Positions 1 to 9,472 are shown, numbered from the stretch's first letter. The stretch is DNA of 64,000 nt from G963422445 sp963422445 (GCA_963422445.2 OY729512.2:1922001-1986000), one strand, 5' to 3'. A program made the numbers and translations. Notes: generated from the sequence alone by a model not told the origin.

Positions 1-172
1 GACCCGGACCGGTCCACACCCCATCGACGAAGCCCTCCACCTTGACGAGATCGAGAGCTGTCACGAAGCGCTTGTGCGTCTCGAGGAGAGGACCGACCGC
101 CTCGGCCAACGCAGGGAAAAGGTCCCCTTGAAATCGGCGCCAGAGATCGGATAGGGTCGAGCCAAGGGTCAT
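1..172 (-). CDS. N-terminal part of a probable transposase, cut by the window edge
   Basis: Reading leftwards from an ATG at 172, an open frame runs off the window with no stop. A strong ribosome binding site (GAGGAGGTGACC) lies just upstream of that ATG. The peptide opens MTLGSTLSDLWRRFQGDL and continues with a helical stretch containing GPLLETHKRF. I recall this style of N-terminus from IS5-superfamily transposases, but no catalytic residues fall inside the window, so the family is only a guess. It lies just upstream of a CoA-transferase gene that has lost its 5' half, which fits an IS insertion there. Confidence 0.4.
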   Translation of the reverse strand, partial: MTLGSTLSDLWRRFQGDLFPALAEAVGPLLETHKRFVTALDLVKVEGFVDGVWTGPG

Positions 173-332
173 CGGGGTCACCTCCTCGGTATCTTGTTAT
201 TGTAGAAACACAACAGACCACGAGATGGCCCCGAAACCCAGGCCCTCGACAACAAAATCAGCCTCGACAAGGCAAAAAATCGGTCGGGCCGGCAATTTCG
301 CAAGAAGCTCCATGGATATTGCGGTTTAGGCC

Positions 333-1094
333 ATGGCGGAGGTCATGAGTGTGACCGGTTTTGCTGGCCAGCCACCAGTGAAGGTCGGTGTCGCGCTTTG
401 TGATTTCCTTGCCGGAATTCACCTCTATGCCGGGATCATGACGGCGCTGGTCCGGGGCGAACGTTGCGAGGTCGGCGGATTTGTCGATGTTTCGATGCAA
501 GAATCCGTGTTCCCTTGCTTTGCCTCCAATCTCGGGCTGATGTTCGATAGCGATACGCCGCGGGTCCCCGACCGGGTCGGCAACTTCCACGGCGGACTGT
601 CGATTGCGCCCTATGGTGTCTATCCGGCACGGGACGGCTATGCCGCGATCATCTGCAACAACGATACGCACTGGCACCGTCTGCTCGACGCCATGGGTCG
701 CGGCGATCTCAAGGACGATCCGCGGTTCAAGGACATGGCATCATGGGTCCGGAATCTTGATGCGGTCACGGATCTGATCTCCGATTGGTCGAAAGCCCGT
801 GATCGTGACGAGTTGATGACGATACTGAATCACGCACGGGTTCCCTGCGGTTCGGTGAGGGATCTTGGCGAGATCGTCGAGGATGAAAATCTGCATGCCC
901 GCGGCATGATCGAATGGAAAACCGACGCGGCGGGCGGCCGGTCGCTCGCAATGGCGAGCCCATTGCATATCGACGGCACCAACCGGGTTGACTACCGGGC
1001 GCCGCCGGATGTCGACGGCGATCGTGACGAGATCCTGGCAGACCTGCAGCAAAGGCGCCGATCGGCGATGGCATCCGGGGTCAGGCCAAAATAG
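333..1094 (+). pseudogene. CaiB/BaiF family III CoA-transferase, 5'-truncated
   Basis: The product resembles the C-terminal two thirds of family III CoA-transferases, which move CoA between carboxylic acids. Seen here are the MSVTGFAGQPPVKVG stretch and the VDVSMQESVF helix typical of the family. Full members are about 380-420 residues; this open part is 253. Upstream in the same frame the codons read DIAV-stop-AM, where relatives usually have DIAVQAM, so the TAG at 327-329 looks like a mutated CAG. Before that no CoA-transferase sequence is visible, so the first part of the gene, including the usual catalytic Asp region, is gone. The lesion abuts a transposase fragment. The Rieske and SDR genes downstream lie on the same strand and may once have formed a catabolic unit with it. 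Confidence 0.8.
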
Positions 1095-1271
1095 CGCCTC
1101 GGTCGTGATATCGTCATCGCGGCCAGAGCCAACGGCAGCCCTGTGGTCTTGCCATGCAAACCATTTTCGACAATGCCGTCCTGTCACGCGGGGCCCGAAA
1201 CATAATCGTGGTTGGCGACGGTACCCACTTCCTGTAACCCTGTCTGTGGTCAAGCGTTTGGGGCAGTTGCC

Positions 1272-2459
1272 ATGCAGCACATGACACAAGTCGAACTTTC
1301 GAAACGGGTTCTGGCTCATGTCGATGCCGGGACCACGGATACCACTGAGTCCGTGTTCCGGAACGACATTACCGCCTTTACATGCGATCATCGGCTAGCG
1401 CGTGAATGGGAGGAGTTGTTTCTGGGGCGGCCGCAATATCTCGGTCTGTCCTGCCTGGTCTGTAAACCGGGCGACTATCTGACCAACGACGATCTCGGTG
1501 TACCATTGCTGGTCACGCGGGACGACAGCGGGGAGCTTCGCGCCTTTCTGAATGTTTGCCGGCATCGTGGTGCACGACTGGTTGACGGCTGTGGTCATGC
1601 TGGCCGGGGTTTCACCTGTCCCTATCACGGCTGGACCTATGATATTGGTGGCCGTCTGCGCGGTATTCCGGATCGGCGCAACTTTGACGGAGTCGCTACG
1701 GCAGAGCATGGATTACGAGAGATTGCTGTGGTCGAATATCACGGCATGATCTGGGGGGCACCGCGGCCCGGTGTCGAGTTCGATATCGCGGAGATGCTCG
1801 GTGGTCTGGAGTCCGAGTTCGCGAGTTATGATTTCGGCACCTGCCACCTCTACGGCACGCGATCACGGCGTTGGCGGATGAACTGGAAGATTGCGGTCGA
1901 TACATTCCTCGAACCGTATCATTTTCCGGTCCTGCACAAGGACACCGTCGGACCGATCTTCTTTCCAAATCTCTGTGTTGTCGACGGCTTTGGTTCGAAT
2001 ATCCGGGAAGTGCTGCCGCGCCGCGGCATCGTTGCGATGCGCGACCAGGACGAGGCCGACTGGGATCTGGTGACCAATTCGGCGATCATCTATCTTCTGT
2101 TTCCGAATATCGTTGTGGTCGTTCAGATTGATCATTACGAGATCTGGCGGATTTATCCGGTTGCCGGCCGGCCGGATGAATGCACGGTGTATCTCGAATT
2201 CTACATTCCCGAACCGGCGACGACCGACAAGGCGCGTGGGCATTGGGATCGGAACCTCGATCTGACGATGCGGACTGTGGAAACCGAGGATTTTCCGGCC
2301 GGTGAAGGGATCCAGGCCGGCCTCCTGTCGGGGGCTCAGGACACGCTTGTCTATGGACGCAACGAACCGGCGCTCCAGTTGTTCGAAAAGGCTGTTGCCG
2401 ACAGTGTCACCAGTGGCAACAGATTCTATGTCGGTACACAGATCAACGTGGGAGACTGA
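1272..2459 (+). CDS. Rieske-type aromatic ring-hydroxylating oxygenase, alpha subunit
   Basis: A Rieske [2Fe-2S] domain lies near residues 55-150, with ligands C96-x-H98 and C116-x2-H119 in NVCRHRGARL and TCPYHGWTYD. A C-terminal catalytic domain follows, with the mononuclear iron signature D-x3-E-x2-H-x4-H in VDTFLEPYHFPVLH. Such enzymes use electrons from a reductase or ferredoxin to dioxygenate or demethylate aromatic rings or quaternary amines; the substrate cannot be read from the sequence. I chose the ATG at 1272 (MQHMTQ), because the open frame upstream starts with non-homologous residues; 1281 is equally possible. The stop lies five bases before the start of the following SDR gene, so the two were probably cotranscribed. 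No beta subunit or reductase gene is nearby. Confidence 0.88.
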   Translation: MQHMTQVELSKRVLAHVDAGTTDTTESVFRNDITAFTCDHRLAREWEELFLGRPQYLGLSCLVCKPGDYLTNDDLGVPLLVTRDDSGELRAFLNVCRHRGARLVDGCGHAGRGFTCPYHGWTYDIGGRLRGIPDRRNFDGVATAEHGLREIAVVEYHGMIWGAPRPGVEFDIAEMLGGLESEFASYDFGTCHLYGTRSRRWRMNWKIAVDTFLEPYHFPVLHKDTVGPIFFPNLCVVDGFGSNIREVLPRRGIVAMRDQDEADWDLVTNSAIIYLLFPNIVVVVQIDHYEIWRIYPVAGRPDECTVYLEFYIPEPATTDKARGHWDRNLDLTMRTVETEDFPAGEGIQAGLLSGAQDTLVYGRNEPALQLFEKAVADSVTSGNRFYVGTQINVGD

Positions 2460-2464
2460 GTGTT

Positions 2465-3210
2465 ATGGTCAATCATGATTTTTCCGGCCGTGCGGTGGTG
2501 GTGACGGGTGGCGCCAGTGGCATCGGGCTTGCGACCGCAACCCGGCTTGCGGGCAGCGGTGCGAAGGTTCGCTCTGGGACATGGATGGGGACGCGCTTGC
2601 CGCAGCGGCGTTGACAGTCGGCGGGACGGTCGATACCCGGCGGGTCGATGTGACCGATGCAGACGCTGTCGATGCGGCGGCCAGGATAAGCGCCGCGGCA
2701 ATCGGCGGTATCGACATTCTGGTCAACAGTGCCGGGGTTGCCGGGCCGAACCACACGACATGGGAGTATCCGGTAGAGGCGTGGACCCGGGTCATCGATA
2801 TTGATCTGAACGGCACCTTTTTGTGCTGCCGCGCCGTCGTGCCGGGGATGTTGGAACGCGGATATGGCCGCATCGTCAATATCGCTTCGATCGCCGGCAA
2901 GGAGGAGAATCCCAATGCCGCGCCATACAGCGCGGCAAAGGCCGGCGTCATCGGTCTGACCAAGTCGCTGGGCAAGGAAACCGCCGGAACCGGCGTCACC
3001 GTCAACTGTATCACGCCGGCGGCCGTCAGGACGGCGATCTTTGACCAGGTCAGTCAGGAGCACATTGATTACATGCTCTCGAAGATCCCGATGAACCGGT
3101 TCGGAACCGTTGACGAGATGGCAAGTCTGATTGCCTGGCTGGTCTCGGAGGAGTGTTCATTCAGCACCGGCGGCGTGTTCGATATTTCGGGCGGCCGGGC
3201 GACCTACTGA
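2465..3210 (+). pseudogene. Short-chain dehydrogenase/reductase (SDR), frameshifted near its N-terminus
   Basis: The gene starts MVNHDFSGRAVVVTGG and has the NAD(P)-binding motif TGGASGIG, the NSAG motif and the catalytic YSAAK preceded by a Ser in NIASIAG. It is a classical oxidoreductase of about 248 residues. At 2569/2570 the frame breaks: restoring one G after GTT gives VALWDMDGDAL, the expected strand beta-2 region, and joins the second frame that is open to 3210. It follows the Rieske gene by five bases and may oxidise a dihydrodiol or alcohol product of that enzyme. A single-base sequencing error cannot be excluded, in which case the gene is intact. The ORF from 2581 alone lacks the cofactor-binding turn. 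Confidence 0.82.
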
Positions 3211-3635
3211 CGACATTGCCGATATGACCGCGGGACTCGCGTCGGGCGCAACCGCAGTAGTCCGTTTTCGGTGTCATTCGGCAGATTTTAGAGCATCATC
3301 CGGGCCGTCGCCGGCGGTCTGGAGGTCTGGCTGCGCCATGAACCGGGTCTCAAGCCCGACAGGGCTCCGACTCCCTGATGATCGCGACATCTCAGGCTTT
3401 CGCCGATGGTCCGAAAGAAACCGGGAGGCAGCCGGTTTCCAGAGTTTTGGCGCACGAGCCTGCTCCCAGATGCCAGCTCCCGGTACTCGGCATCTGGGAG
3501 CAGGCGGTCTCGCCCTGGACCCCCTAAGCTGCGTCGTCACATGCAGCGCGAACAGGATCCGGAATTGGCCCGTTCCGGCAACGGGGCTTGTTCGCCGTGT
3601 TCTTTTGGCATTCGTCAAGGATCGGAAGATCTGAG
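3211..3635. other. Convergent intergenic region
   Basis: About 425 bases lie between the 3' ends of the SDR and cytochrome genes. I see no convincing gene in either direction. The only notable structure is the perfect inverted repeat listed separately at 3458-3505. Confidence 0.6.
3458..3505. repeat. Perfect 17-bp inverted repeat with 14-nt loop
   Basis: GCCTGCTCCCAGATGCC at 3458-3474 is matched exactly by its reverse complement at 3489-3505. It sits between converging genes, so a bidirectional terminator is possible, but no T-run follows on either side. It could also be a remnant of a mobile element end. The perfection of the stem is striking in an otherwise decayed region. Confidence 0.6.
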
Positions 3636-4085
3636 CTAGTGTTTGGTTCGGTAGGCCTTGTGACAGGCGGCGCAAGCACCCTTGCCCAGCGCGCCGAGTG
3701 CCTTGCCGGAGGCGGCCATGTTGCCGCTGCTGACTGCCTCGCTGAATTGTGCGGCGAGGGCAACAAAATCGTTCGATACTTTTGCGAAGCCTTCCGGATC
3801 TGACCAGATTTCTGGTTTGGCTTCCGTCTTGCCGGCCTCCGGTCCCGAACCTGCGGGGAAGACGCGAATGGATACCTTCGCCAGTTCCTCCAGGGCATGC
3901 GCATGGCTCTTGAGATCGGCGACGGTACCGCCTTTGCCCTTGATGATGGATGCTGCGGCCCCAATGTGGGCGCCGATGGCCTTCATCACTTTCTGGCGGT
4001 AGTCGATGTCTCCGGCGCCGTCGGCCCAAGCCGTCAGTGCAACGCCCAGGCAAAGCGCGACCACGCCACCAGTCAGTTTTCGCAT
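3636..4085 (-). CDS. Cytochrome c' family protein (periplasmic, c-type haem)
   Basis: The 149-residue product has an N-terminal signal peptide (MRKLTGGVVALCLGVALTAWA) and a C-terminal haem attachment motif CAACH followed by KAYR, the layout of cytochrome c' four-helix-bundle proteins. These bind NO or CO or act in periplasmic electron transfer. The start at 4085 was chosen because the signal peptide begins there and GGAGAG lies seven bases upstream; a longer open frame to 4151 has no such support. The CxxCH near the extreme C-terminus and the lack of a second motif argue against a class I cytochrome c. It stands alone, convergent with the SDR and divergent from the corrinoid gene. Confidence 0.85.
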   Translation of the reverse strand: MRKLTGGVVALCLGVALTAWADGAGDIDYRQKVMKAIGAHIGAAASIIKGKGGTVADLKSHAHALEELAKVSIRVFPAGSGPEAGKTEAKPEIWSDPEGFAKVSNDFVALAAQFSEAVSSGNMAASGKALGALGKGACAACHKAYRTKH

Positions 4086-4334
4086 TATTCTCTCCTTCTT
4101 CGAAATGCCCGGATACGGCCTCGCAGGCTCAGGATACGGGGCGGGATACACTTTGTCGGCGCCGGATCATGTCGACTGCAGACAGCATCAACATCAATTC
4201 AGATTTTTCCAGCATTTGCGTCGTACGTCCGACAGATCATGTCGCACAACTGCAAGTTTAGCATGTCGGATTTCCGTAAGCTATGCAATCAGTCGGGTTT
4301 CGCGCGGCGACCCAAAGCGTTCGGAGGAACATGC

Positions 4335-5051
4335 ATGGCCGATGACGAAGACGATATCGTCCTGTCCGAGCTTCAAGACGACGAACTTGTCCTGCAGATG
4401 CACGATGACCTGTATGACGGGCTGAAGGAAGAGATCGAAGAGGCCGTCAACATCCTTCTTGAACGCGGTTGGACACCGTATGACGTGCTGACCAAGGCCC
4501 TGGTCGAAGGCATGCGCATTGTCGGCATTGATTTTCGCGACGGTATCCTCTTTGTACCCGAGGTGCTCATGGCGGCCAACGCCATGAAATCCGGCATGGC
4601 GATCTTGCGGCCGCTGCTGGTTGAAACCGGTGCTCCGCAGGTCGGGAAGGTCGTCATCGGGACTGTCAAGGGCGATATTCACGATATCGGCAAGAACCTG
4701 GTATCGATGATGATGGAAGGTGCCGGTTTCGATGTGATCGATCTCGGGATCAACAACCCCGTTGAGACCTATCTCCAGGCCCTTGAAGAACATCAGCCGG
4801 ACATACTCGGCATGTCGGCCCTGCTGACCACAACCATGCCCTACATGAAGGTTGTGATCGACGCGATGAAGGAAAAGGGGATTCGCGACAATTACATCGT
4901 GCTGGTTGGCGGCGCGCCGTTGAATGAGGCTTTTGCCGAAAGTATCGGCGCGGACGCCTATTGCCGCGACGCGGCGGTGGCGGTCGAAACCGCGAAAACG
5001 CTGGTCGCCGGAATGCGGGGGTCGAATTCGGCGGCAATGGGTGTCACTTGA
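4335..5051 (+). CDS. Corrinoid (cobalamin-binding) methyl-carrier protein
   Basis: The product has a four-helix cap domain (about residues 15-95) and a Rossmann-like B12 domain with the signature D114-x-H116-x2-G119 (GDIHDIGKN). SALLTTTM and VLVGGAP supply the other cofactor contacts. Such proteins shuttle a methyl group from a substrate-specific methyltransferase (for example the MttB or MtbB/MtmB classes) to a second acceptor. The start at 4335 follows the ribosome binding site GGAGGA. The next two genes (DUF1638 and PF13769) run on the same strand with short gaps. In alphaproteobacteria, from what I recall, this trio is often found beside MttB-like methyltransferase genes. No methyltransferase is present here within the window. 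Confidence 0.9.
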   Translation: MADDEDDIVLSELQDDELVLQMHDDLYDGLKEEIEEAVNILLERGWTPYDVLTKALVEGMRIVGIDFRDGILFVPEVLMAANAMKSGMAILRPLLVETGAPQVGKVVIGTVKGDIHDIGKNLVSMMMEGAGFDVIDLGINNPVETYLQALEEHQPDILGMSALLTTTMPYMKVVIDAMKEKGIRDNYIVLVGGAPLNEAFAESIGADAYCRDAAVAVETAKTLVAGMRGSNSAAMGVT

Positions 5052-5081
5052 GATCGTTGCCGCTGTGCGAGGGAGCGGATC

Positions 5082-5729
5082 ATGACCAGCCCGGCAAGGT
5101 CCACATCGTTGCAGGATCCGGGGGCGGCGCGTCGACCGACCACGCTGTTTATCGCTTGCGGTGCTCTCGCTCGCGAGGTTGTTGCCCTCAAGGAGAGGAC
5201 CGGCTGGGACGAACTGACCGTCACCTGTCTGCCGGCCCATTGGCACAATACGCCGGAGAAGATCGCGCCGGCGGTGCAGGCGCGGCTTCGCGGTATCGGT
5301 CGTCATTTCGACAATGTGGTCGTGCTCTACGGTGATTGCGGGACCGGAGGGGATCTCGACCGGGTTCTGGAAAGCGAAGGCGTGGACCGGATTCCCGGTC
5401 CGCATTGCTATCAATTCTATATGGGCGCCACAGAATTCACCCGCACCCATGAGGGGGAACCCGGCTGTTTCTATCTTACTGACTATCTGGTTCGTCACTT
5501 CGACCGGATCATTATCCGGGGGCTTGGCATTGACCGTCATCCCGAGCTTATTGGCGATTACTTCGGCAACTACACCACCCTGATCCATATCGCGCAGACC
5601 AGAGACAGCAGATTGCAGATGAAGGCCCGGGCTGCGGCGGACCGGCTTGGCCTCGCTTTCGACTACCGTTATCGCGGCTACGGCGAACTTGGCACTTTCA
5701 TGCGCGACGCGCAGGACAAGAGCCGATAG
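5082..5729 (+). CDS. DUF1638 domain protein
   Basis: The 215-residue soluble protein opens with a strand containing LFIACGAL and has YGDCGTGGDL and PGPHCYQFYMG segments. These conserved Cys and Gly residues (C26, C92, C110 approximately) suggest a metal or sulfur site. The DUF1638 family has no established reaction; members occur in corrinoid-dependent methyl-transfer loci, and a role in corrinoid protein activation or acceptor handling is only inference. It lies 30 bases after the corrinoid gene and is followed after two bases by the PF13769 gene, implying one transcript. Confidence 0.8.
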   Translation: MTSPARSTSLQDPGAARRPTTLFIACGALAREVVALKERTGWDELTVTCLPAHWHNTPEKIAPAVQARLRGIGRHFDNVVVLYGDCGTGGDLDRVLESEGVDRIPGPHCYQFYMGATEFTRTHEGEPGCFYLTDYLVRHFDRIIIRGLGIDRHPELIGDYFGNYTTLIHIAQTRDSRLQMKARAAADRLGLAFDYRYRGYGELGTFMRDAQDKSR

Positions 5730-5731
5730 CC

Positions 5732-6043
5732 ATGGCAAAACTCACGATCGTTTACTGGCGGAATATTCCGGCTCAGATCATTGCCGAGAGCGTGGGCGGC
5801 CGTCGGCGTCGGCGAGCTAGCGTCGAAATGCCGGAACGGTTCGGAAAAGCGATTGATGCCGCAGCGATGCGTCATGGGGCCACCGATAGTGACAGCTATC
5901 TCGCCGACTGGCGGCGCTCCGAACCTGTCGATTGCGACGAAAATCTCGAGGCGGCGGTACAGGCGGAAGCCGAGAGGCTCGACAAGGCATTTGACGGCCT
6001 CCAGCTTGCGGCGTTGATTGGTGATGGCAGGGTTGCGGAATGA
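5732..6043 (+). CDS. Small PF13769 ('virulence factor') family protein
   Basis: The 103-residue protein starts MAKLTIVYWRNIPAQI, the strand-turn typical of the PF13769 family, followed by a basic patch GGRRRRRA and a predicted helical C-terminus. Despite the family name, members are commonly encoded in corrinoid/DUF1638 clusters and have no proven virulence role. The start is two bases after the DUF1638 stop, so translation is likely coupled. The basic run could bind nucleotide or tetrahydrofolate polyglutamate, but this is speculation. Confidence 0.75.
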   Translation: MAKLTIVYWRNIPAQIIAESVGGRRRRRASVEMPERFGKAIDAAAMRHGATDSDSYLADWRRSEPVDCDENLEAAVQAEAERLDKAFDGLQLAALIGDGRVAE

Positions 6044-6058
6044 TTGTCGGCGGACCGG

Positions 6059-7069
6059 TCAGTCTGAACCGGACTCCAGAAGCCCGTGATAGTCGCGGTA
6101 CCAGTCGACAAAATGCGGAATGCCGACATCAATAGGTGTTGACGGACGGAAATCCAGATCGCGAATGCTGTCGGTGATGTCGGCAAAGGTCTCCGGCACA
6201 TCCCCGGATTGCATTGGCTGGAAGTCGATGATGGCCTGAAGTCCGCAAGCTGCCTCGATGGTCCGGATATAGGTCATCAACGGGACCGGCCGGTTGTTGC
6301 CGAGATTGTAGATCCGGTGCGGCGGCTCATCGGCACTGACCACCGGTGGCCGGTCCAGTGCCGTAATTATGCCGGCCACGATATCATCAACATAGGTAAA
6401 ATCCCGCATCATGTTGCCATTGTTGAAGACTCGGATCGGTTCGCCGTCGAGGATCTTTCGTGTGAAGATATATGGCGACATGTCCGGCCGGCCCCAGGGT
6501 CCGTAAACAGTAAACAGGCGTAGGCCGATCGACGGGATGCCGAAGAGACTGGCGTAGGACTGCGTCATGATCTCCCCGGACTTCTTGGTCGCACCGTAGA
6601 ACGACACGGGGTTGTCAGTCCGATCCGATGTCGCGAACGGAACCTTCCGGTTTGCGCCATAGACCGATGACGAACTGGCGTAGACAAAATTGCGCAGACC
6701 ACCGGGCCGCGTTATCATCGCGCGGCAGGTCTCCAGCATTGCGAGCTGGCCAGTGAGGTTGGCCGCCAGATAGTCGAACGGTCGGACCAGGGAATGGCGA
6801 ACGCCGGCCTGTGCTCCGAGATGCACGATCCGGTCGATATGCGGGTGGCGGTTGACGAGGTCGGCTACCGCTCGCCGGTCTCGGAAGTCGACCTTTTCGA
6901 AGACGAAACCGGCCTTTTTTTCAAGTGTGGCCAACCGGGCATGCTTGAGGGCCGGGTCGTAATAGGCATTGATCGAGTCAATGCCGATGACCCTTTCGCC
7001 CCGGTCGAGCAGGTGGTGCGCGGCGTGCATGCCGATGAAACCGGCGACTCCGGTCAACAGAAGAGTCAT
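6059..7069 (-). CDS. NAD-dependent sugar-nucleotide epimerase/dehydratase (UDP-glucuronate 4-epimerase-like)
   Basis: This extended SDR has the NAD motif GVAGFIG at the N-terminus, D-S-I-N-x-Y-Y-D after beta-2, catalytic Ser in ASSSSVYG and YGATKKS (Y-x3-K). VYGPWGRPDM and RDFTYVDD are characteristic of UDP-glucuronate/UDP-glucose 4-epimerases. It would interconvert UDP-GlcA and UDP-GalA for surface polysaccharide. About 336 residues is the usual length. The ATG at 7069 (MTLLLTG) is preferred over an upstream TTG four codons earlier. It converges on the PF13769 gene with a 15-base gap. No other polysaccharide genes are near. Confidence 0.87.
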   Translation of the reverse strand: MTLLLTGVAGFIGMHAAHHLLDRGERVIGIDSINAYYDPALKHARLATLEKKAGFVFEKVDFRDRRAVADLVNRHPHIDRIVHLGAQAGVRHSLVRPFDYLAANLTGQLAMLETCRAMITRPGGLRNFVYASSSSVYGANRKVPFATSDRTDNPVSFYGATKKSGEIMTQSYASLFGIPSIGLRLFTVYGPWGRPDMSPYIFTRKILDGEPIRVFNNGNMMRDFTYVDDIVAGIITALDRPPVVSADEPPHRIYNLGNNRPVPLMTYIRTIEAACGLQAIIDFQPMQSGDVPETFADITDSIRDLDFRPSTPIDVGIPHFVDWYRDYHGLLESGSD

Positions 7070-7252
7070 TGCGAGCCCCAAGGTTTCGGAACGCCGGGAT
7101 TATACCGGAATTGCCGTGAATTTCAAAGGGTTTTGAGTGCCAGACATGAGTGGCACGGCGGCACGCATGTAGTCGTCCGGAGGCTTCGGCGCTGGCGATA
7201 TCGTCTCCTGAACCGGGTTTCAGGGCGGTCTGTCGTCAGCGCCGTTCCGGCG

Positions 7253-7505
7253 TCACATGCCCCACACCGTAATGGTCTGTCCGGCTCCGGTCTCGTCGCG
7301 CCGGAAGATCTTGTCGTCCGGGACCTCGTCTCATCGTGGTTGAAGATGAGGAGATGACCAGCTTGCGCCTTGCAACGGTCGATATATCCGGCCGTCTGCT
7401 CCAGACTCTTGGCGATCGTGTCTTCCAACCCCCAGTGGAGCATCTTGCACTGGATCACGAACCGATCCTCCAGAGCCCCCTGGCCTGTCTCGGCGCGGCC
7501 AGGTG
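7253..7505 (-). pseudogene. C-terminal remnant of a PD-(D/E)XK nuclease-type ATPase protein
   Basis: Reading leftwards from about 7505, the frame gives LEDRFVIQCKMLHWGLEDTI, then TAGYIDRCKAQAGHLLIFNH. After a frameshift near 7325 it continues DDKIFRRDETGAGQTITVWGM and stops at 7253. This matches the end of proteins that pair an AAA-ATPase-like domain with a restriction-endonuclease-fold domain, where IxCK (usually IECK/IELK) carries the catalytic Lys. The Glu is replaced by Gln here. The rest of the gene is missing, cut at the IS5-type element that begins at 7532. It is a different protein from the related pseudogene at 18933-20708. Confidence 0.6.
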
Positions 7506-7595
7506 AACAGATCGGTATGGCTGCGCCCTAGGGAAGGTCAGATCAAGTTGCGTGTGCCATGATTTGCGTAGGAGTCGCGGATTGGATGGTGAGCC

Positions 7596-8549
7596 ATGGC
7601 CCAGGCAAGCTTTGCGGAACTGGAGCACGACTTGAAGAAGCGTCGGACGCGGCGTGAGTTGTTCCTTGAGAAGATGAACAGGCTGGTTCCCTGGGAGCGG
7701 CTGGAGCGACGGATCGAGCCGTTCTATACCGAAGGCGGGGCGCGGGCGGTGCCCGTATCCGCTGTCGGTGATGCTGCGCGTTCACTGCGTGCAGCTGTTC
7801 TACAATCTGAGCGACCCGGGGATGGAGGACCTGCTCTACGAGGTGGAGTCGGTGAGGCGTTTCGTCGGGCTGCGCCTGACGGCGGCGCTACCCGACGAGA
7901 CCACCATCCTGAACTTCCGGCATCTGTTGGAGAAGCACGGCCTGCGCGAGGGTCTGTTCGAGGAGATCAATGCACACTTGGCGTCGCGCGGCCATCGGCT
8001 GCGCACGGGGAGGATCGTTGACACGAGCCTCATCGCCGCGCCGTCGTCGCCGAAGAACCGGCGCCGCGCACGGGACCCTTAAGAGGCATCAGACGAGGAA
8101 GGGTAAGCAGTGGTCTTTCGGGATGAAGGGGTCCATCGGGGTGGACGCCGGGTCGGGTCTGGCGCACAGCTTGACGACGACGGCGGCCAACGCAAGCGAC
8201 GTGACGCAGGCGGGAGCGCTGCTGCATGGCGCTGAGACGACGGCGTGGGGCGACGCAGGTTACCAGGGGGTGGGAGAAGCGTCCCGAGCACCGGGATGGC
8301 GGTGTCGAGTGTCGAGTGGCGATGAAGCCGGGGCGGCGCTGGTTGCTGGCGGAGAGTGGCGTCGAAGATGCGGCTGAGAAGCGCAAGGCGTCGGTGTGGG
8401 CGGAGGTGGAGCATCTGTTCCTGTACGTGAAGCGGCACTTTGGCTACGCCAGGGTGTGCTACCGGGGCGTGGCGAAGAACAGGCAGCGCATCGCGTTGTT
8501 GCTGGGGGTCTCGAACCTGCTGATCGGCGGCCGCCACGCGACGGGATGA
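7596..8549 (+). pseudogene. IS5-family transposase, copy 1 (multiple frameshifts)
   Basis: The product begins MAQASFAELEHDLKKRRTRR and aligns by eye to the E. coli IS5 transposase throughout: WYNLSD-like FYNLSDPGMED, ALPDETTILNFRHLLE and GDAGYQG. A frameshift near 7730 disrupts FYPKAGRGRRPYP, and a one-base insertion after ARDP (about 8081) ends the first frame. The remaining frames (QWSFGMKGSIGVDAG, then VEHLFLYVKRHFGYA) are out of phase. It therefore cannot make a full DDE transposase unless frameshifting occurs. The same insertion after ARDP is present in the copy at 17283. Confidence 0.8.
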
Positions 8550-8559
8550 CAGGGGAGCG

Positions 8560-9472
8560 GTCTACCCGGCGCTGGCGGATCTGTCGGATGTGGCCTTGTT
8601 GAAGCGGCTGAGGAAGTCAGGCGACTGGCTGCGGGCCCTGTGCATCGCGCTGTTCCGCGAACCGGGGATCGCGCTGTCGGGCGACGGCGGCTTTCAGGTC
8701 AGGGCGTTCGCCGCGACGACGGTGAAGGAGCCTGGACGGACCGGGTCGCTGTAGCGGCTGCACGACAGCGTGCGCCTTCTTCAAGCTGACGGCGAGCGCG
8801 GGGCCGGGTGCGGGCGAGACGTTCAGGCATTTGTCGATCGCCGAGGGCGACTATGTGCTGGCCGACCGGGGTTACTCGACCGCTGCGGGCTTCGATCATG
8901 TGGTGTCTGCGGGCGGCCATGTCACCGTACGGGTGAACACGGGGTCGCTGTCCTTTCGGACGACCGACGGCGCGCCGTCCGACCTTCTGGCGCCCGTCAC
9001 GACGCTCAAGCGCACAGGCAGCGTGCCATCCTGGCCCGCAGTGGCGGTCGGGGACGGCATCGCGGTGCCGGGGCGCGTGTGCGCGATCAGAAAGACGCAA
9101 GCGGCCCTCCGGATCGCGCAGCGCAAACTGCGCAAGCAGGCCACGCGCAGAGGCAAGCGGCCTCAACCCCGAACTCTCGAGTTCGCGCGCTCCGTCATCG
9201 TGGTCACCCCCTTCCCCGAAGCGGGCTTCACCGCCGCCGAGGTTCTCGAGTGGTCTCGCACCCGCTGGCAGGTCGAACTGGTCTTCAAGCGCTTCAAGTC
9301 GCTGGCACAGCTGGGGCCTCTGCCGAAATACGACGACGAGAGCGCCAAGGCATGGCTCTACCGCAAACTCCTGGTGGCGCTGCTGGTGGAAAAGCTCATT
9401 CACCACGCCACCGCGGGTTTCCCCTGGGGGTACCGCGTGGAGGCGATCCCGACCGCACAGCCCTTGGCGTGA
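8560..9472 (+). pseudogene. IS4-family transposase fragment
   Basis: The first frame reads YPALADLSDVALLKRLRKSG, the N-terminal domain of IS4 transposases, and stops at TAG 8750-8752. A second frame from about 8770 gives HLSIAEGDYVLADRGYS (second catalytic Asp) and then WSRTRWQVELVFKRFKSL. The last segment carries the Glu of the IS4 YREK-type signature, and the frame ends with LLVALLVEKL. At least one frameshift separates the parts, and the region around the first catalytic Asp is degraded. It lies inside the IS5 copy 1 and shares the string CTACCCGGCGCTGGCGG with the IS5 tail at its left junction, so microhomology recombination is possible. Confidence 0.7.

Noticed and set aside
258..2243. 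Several long minus-strand frames opposite the CoA-transferase and Rieske genes
   Set aside because: They are antisense shadows of strongly recognisable plus-strand genes and show no family features.
4152..4334. Possible cobalamin riboswitch before the corrinoid gene
   Set aside because: No B12-box-like sequence or the expected folded core could be found in the 183 bases.
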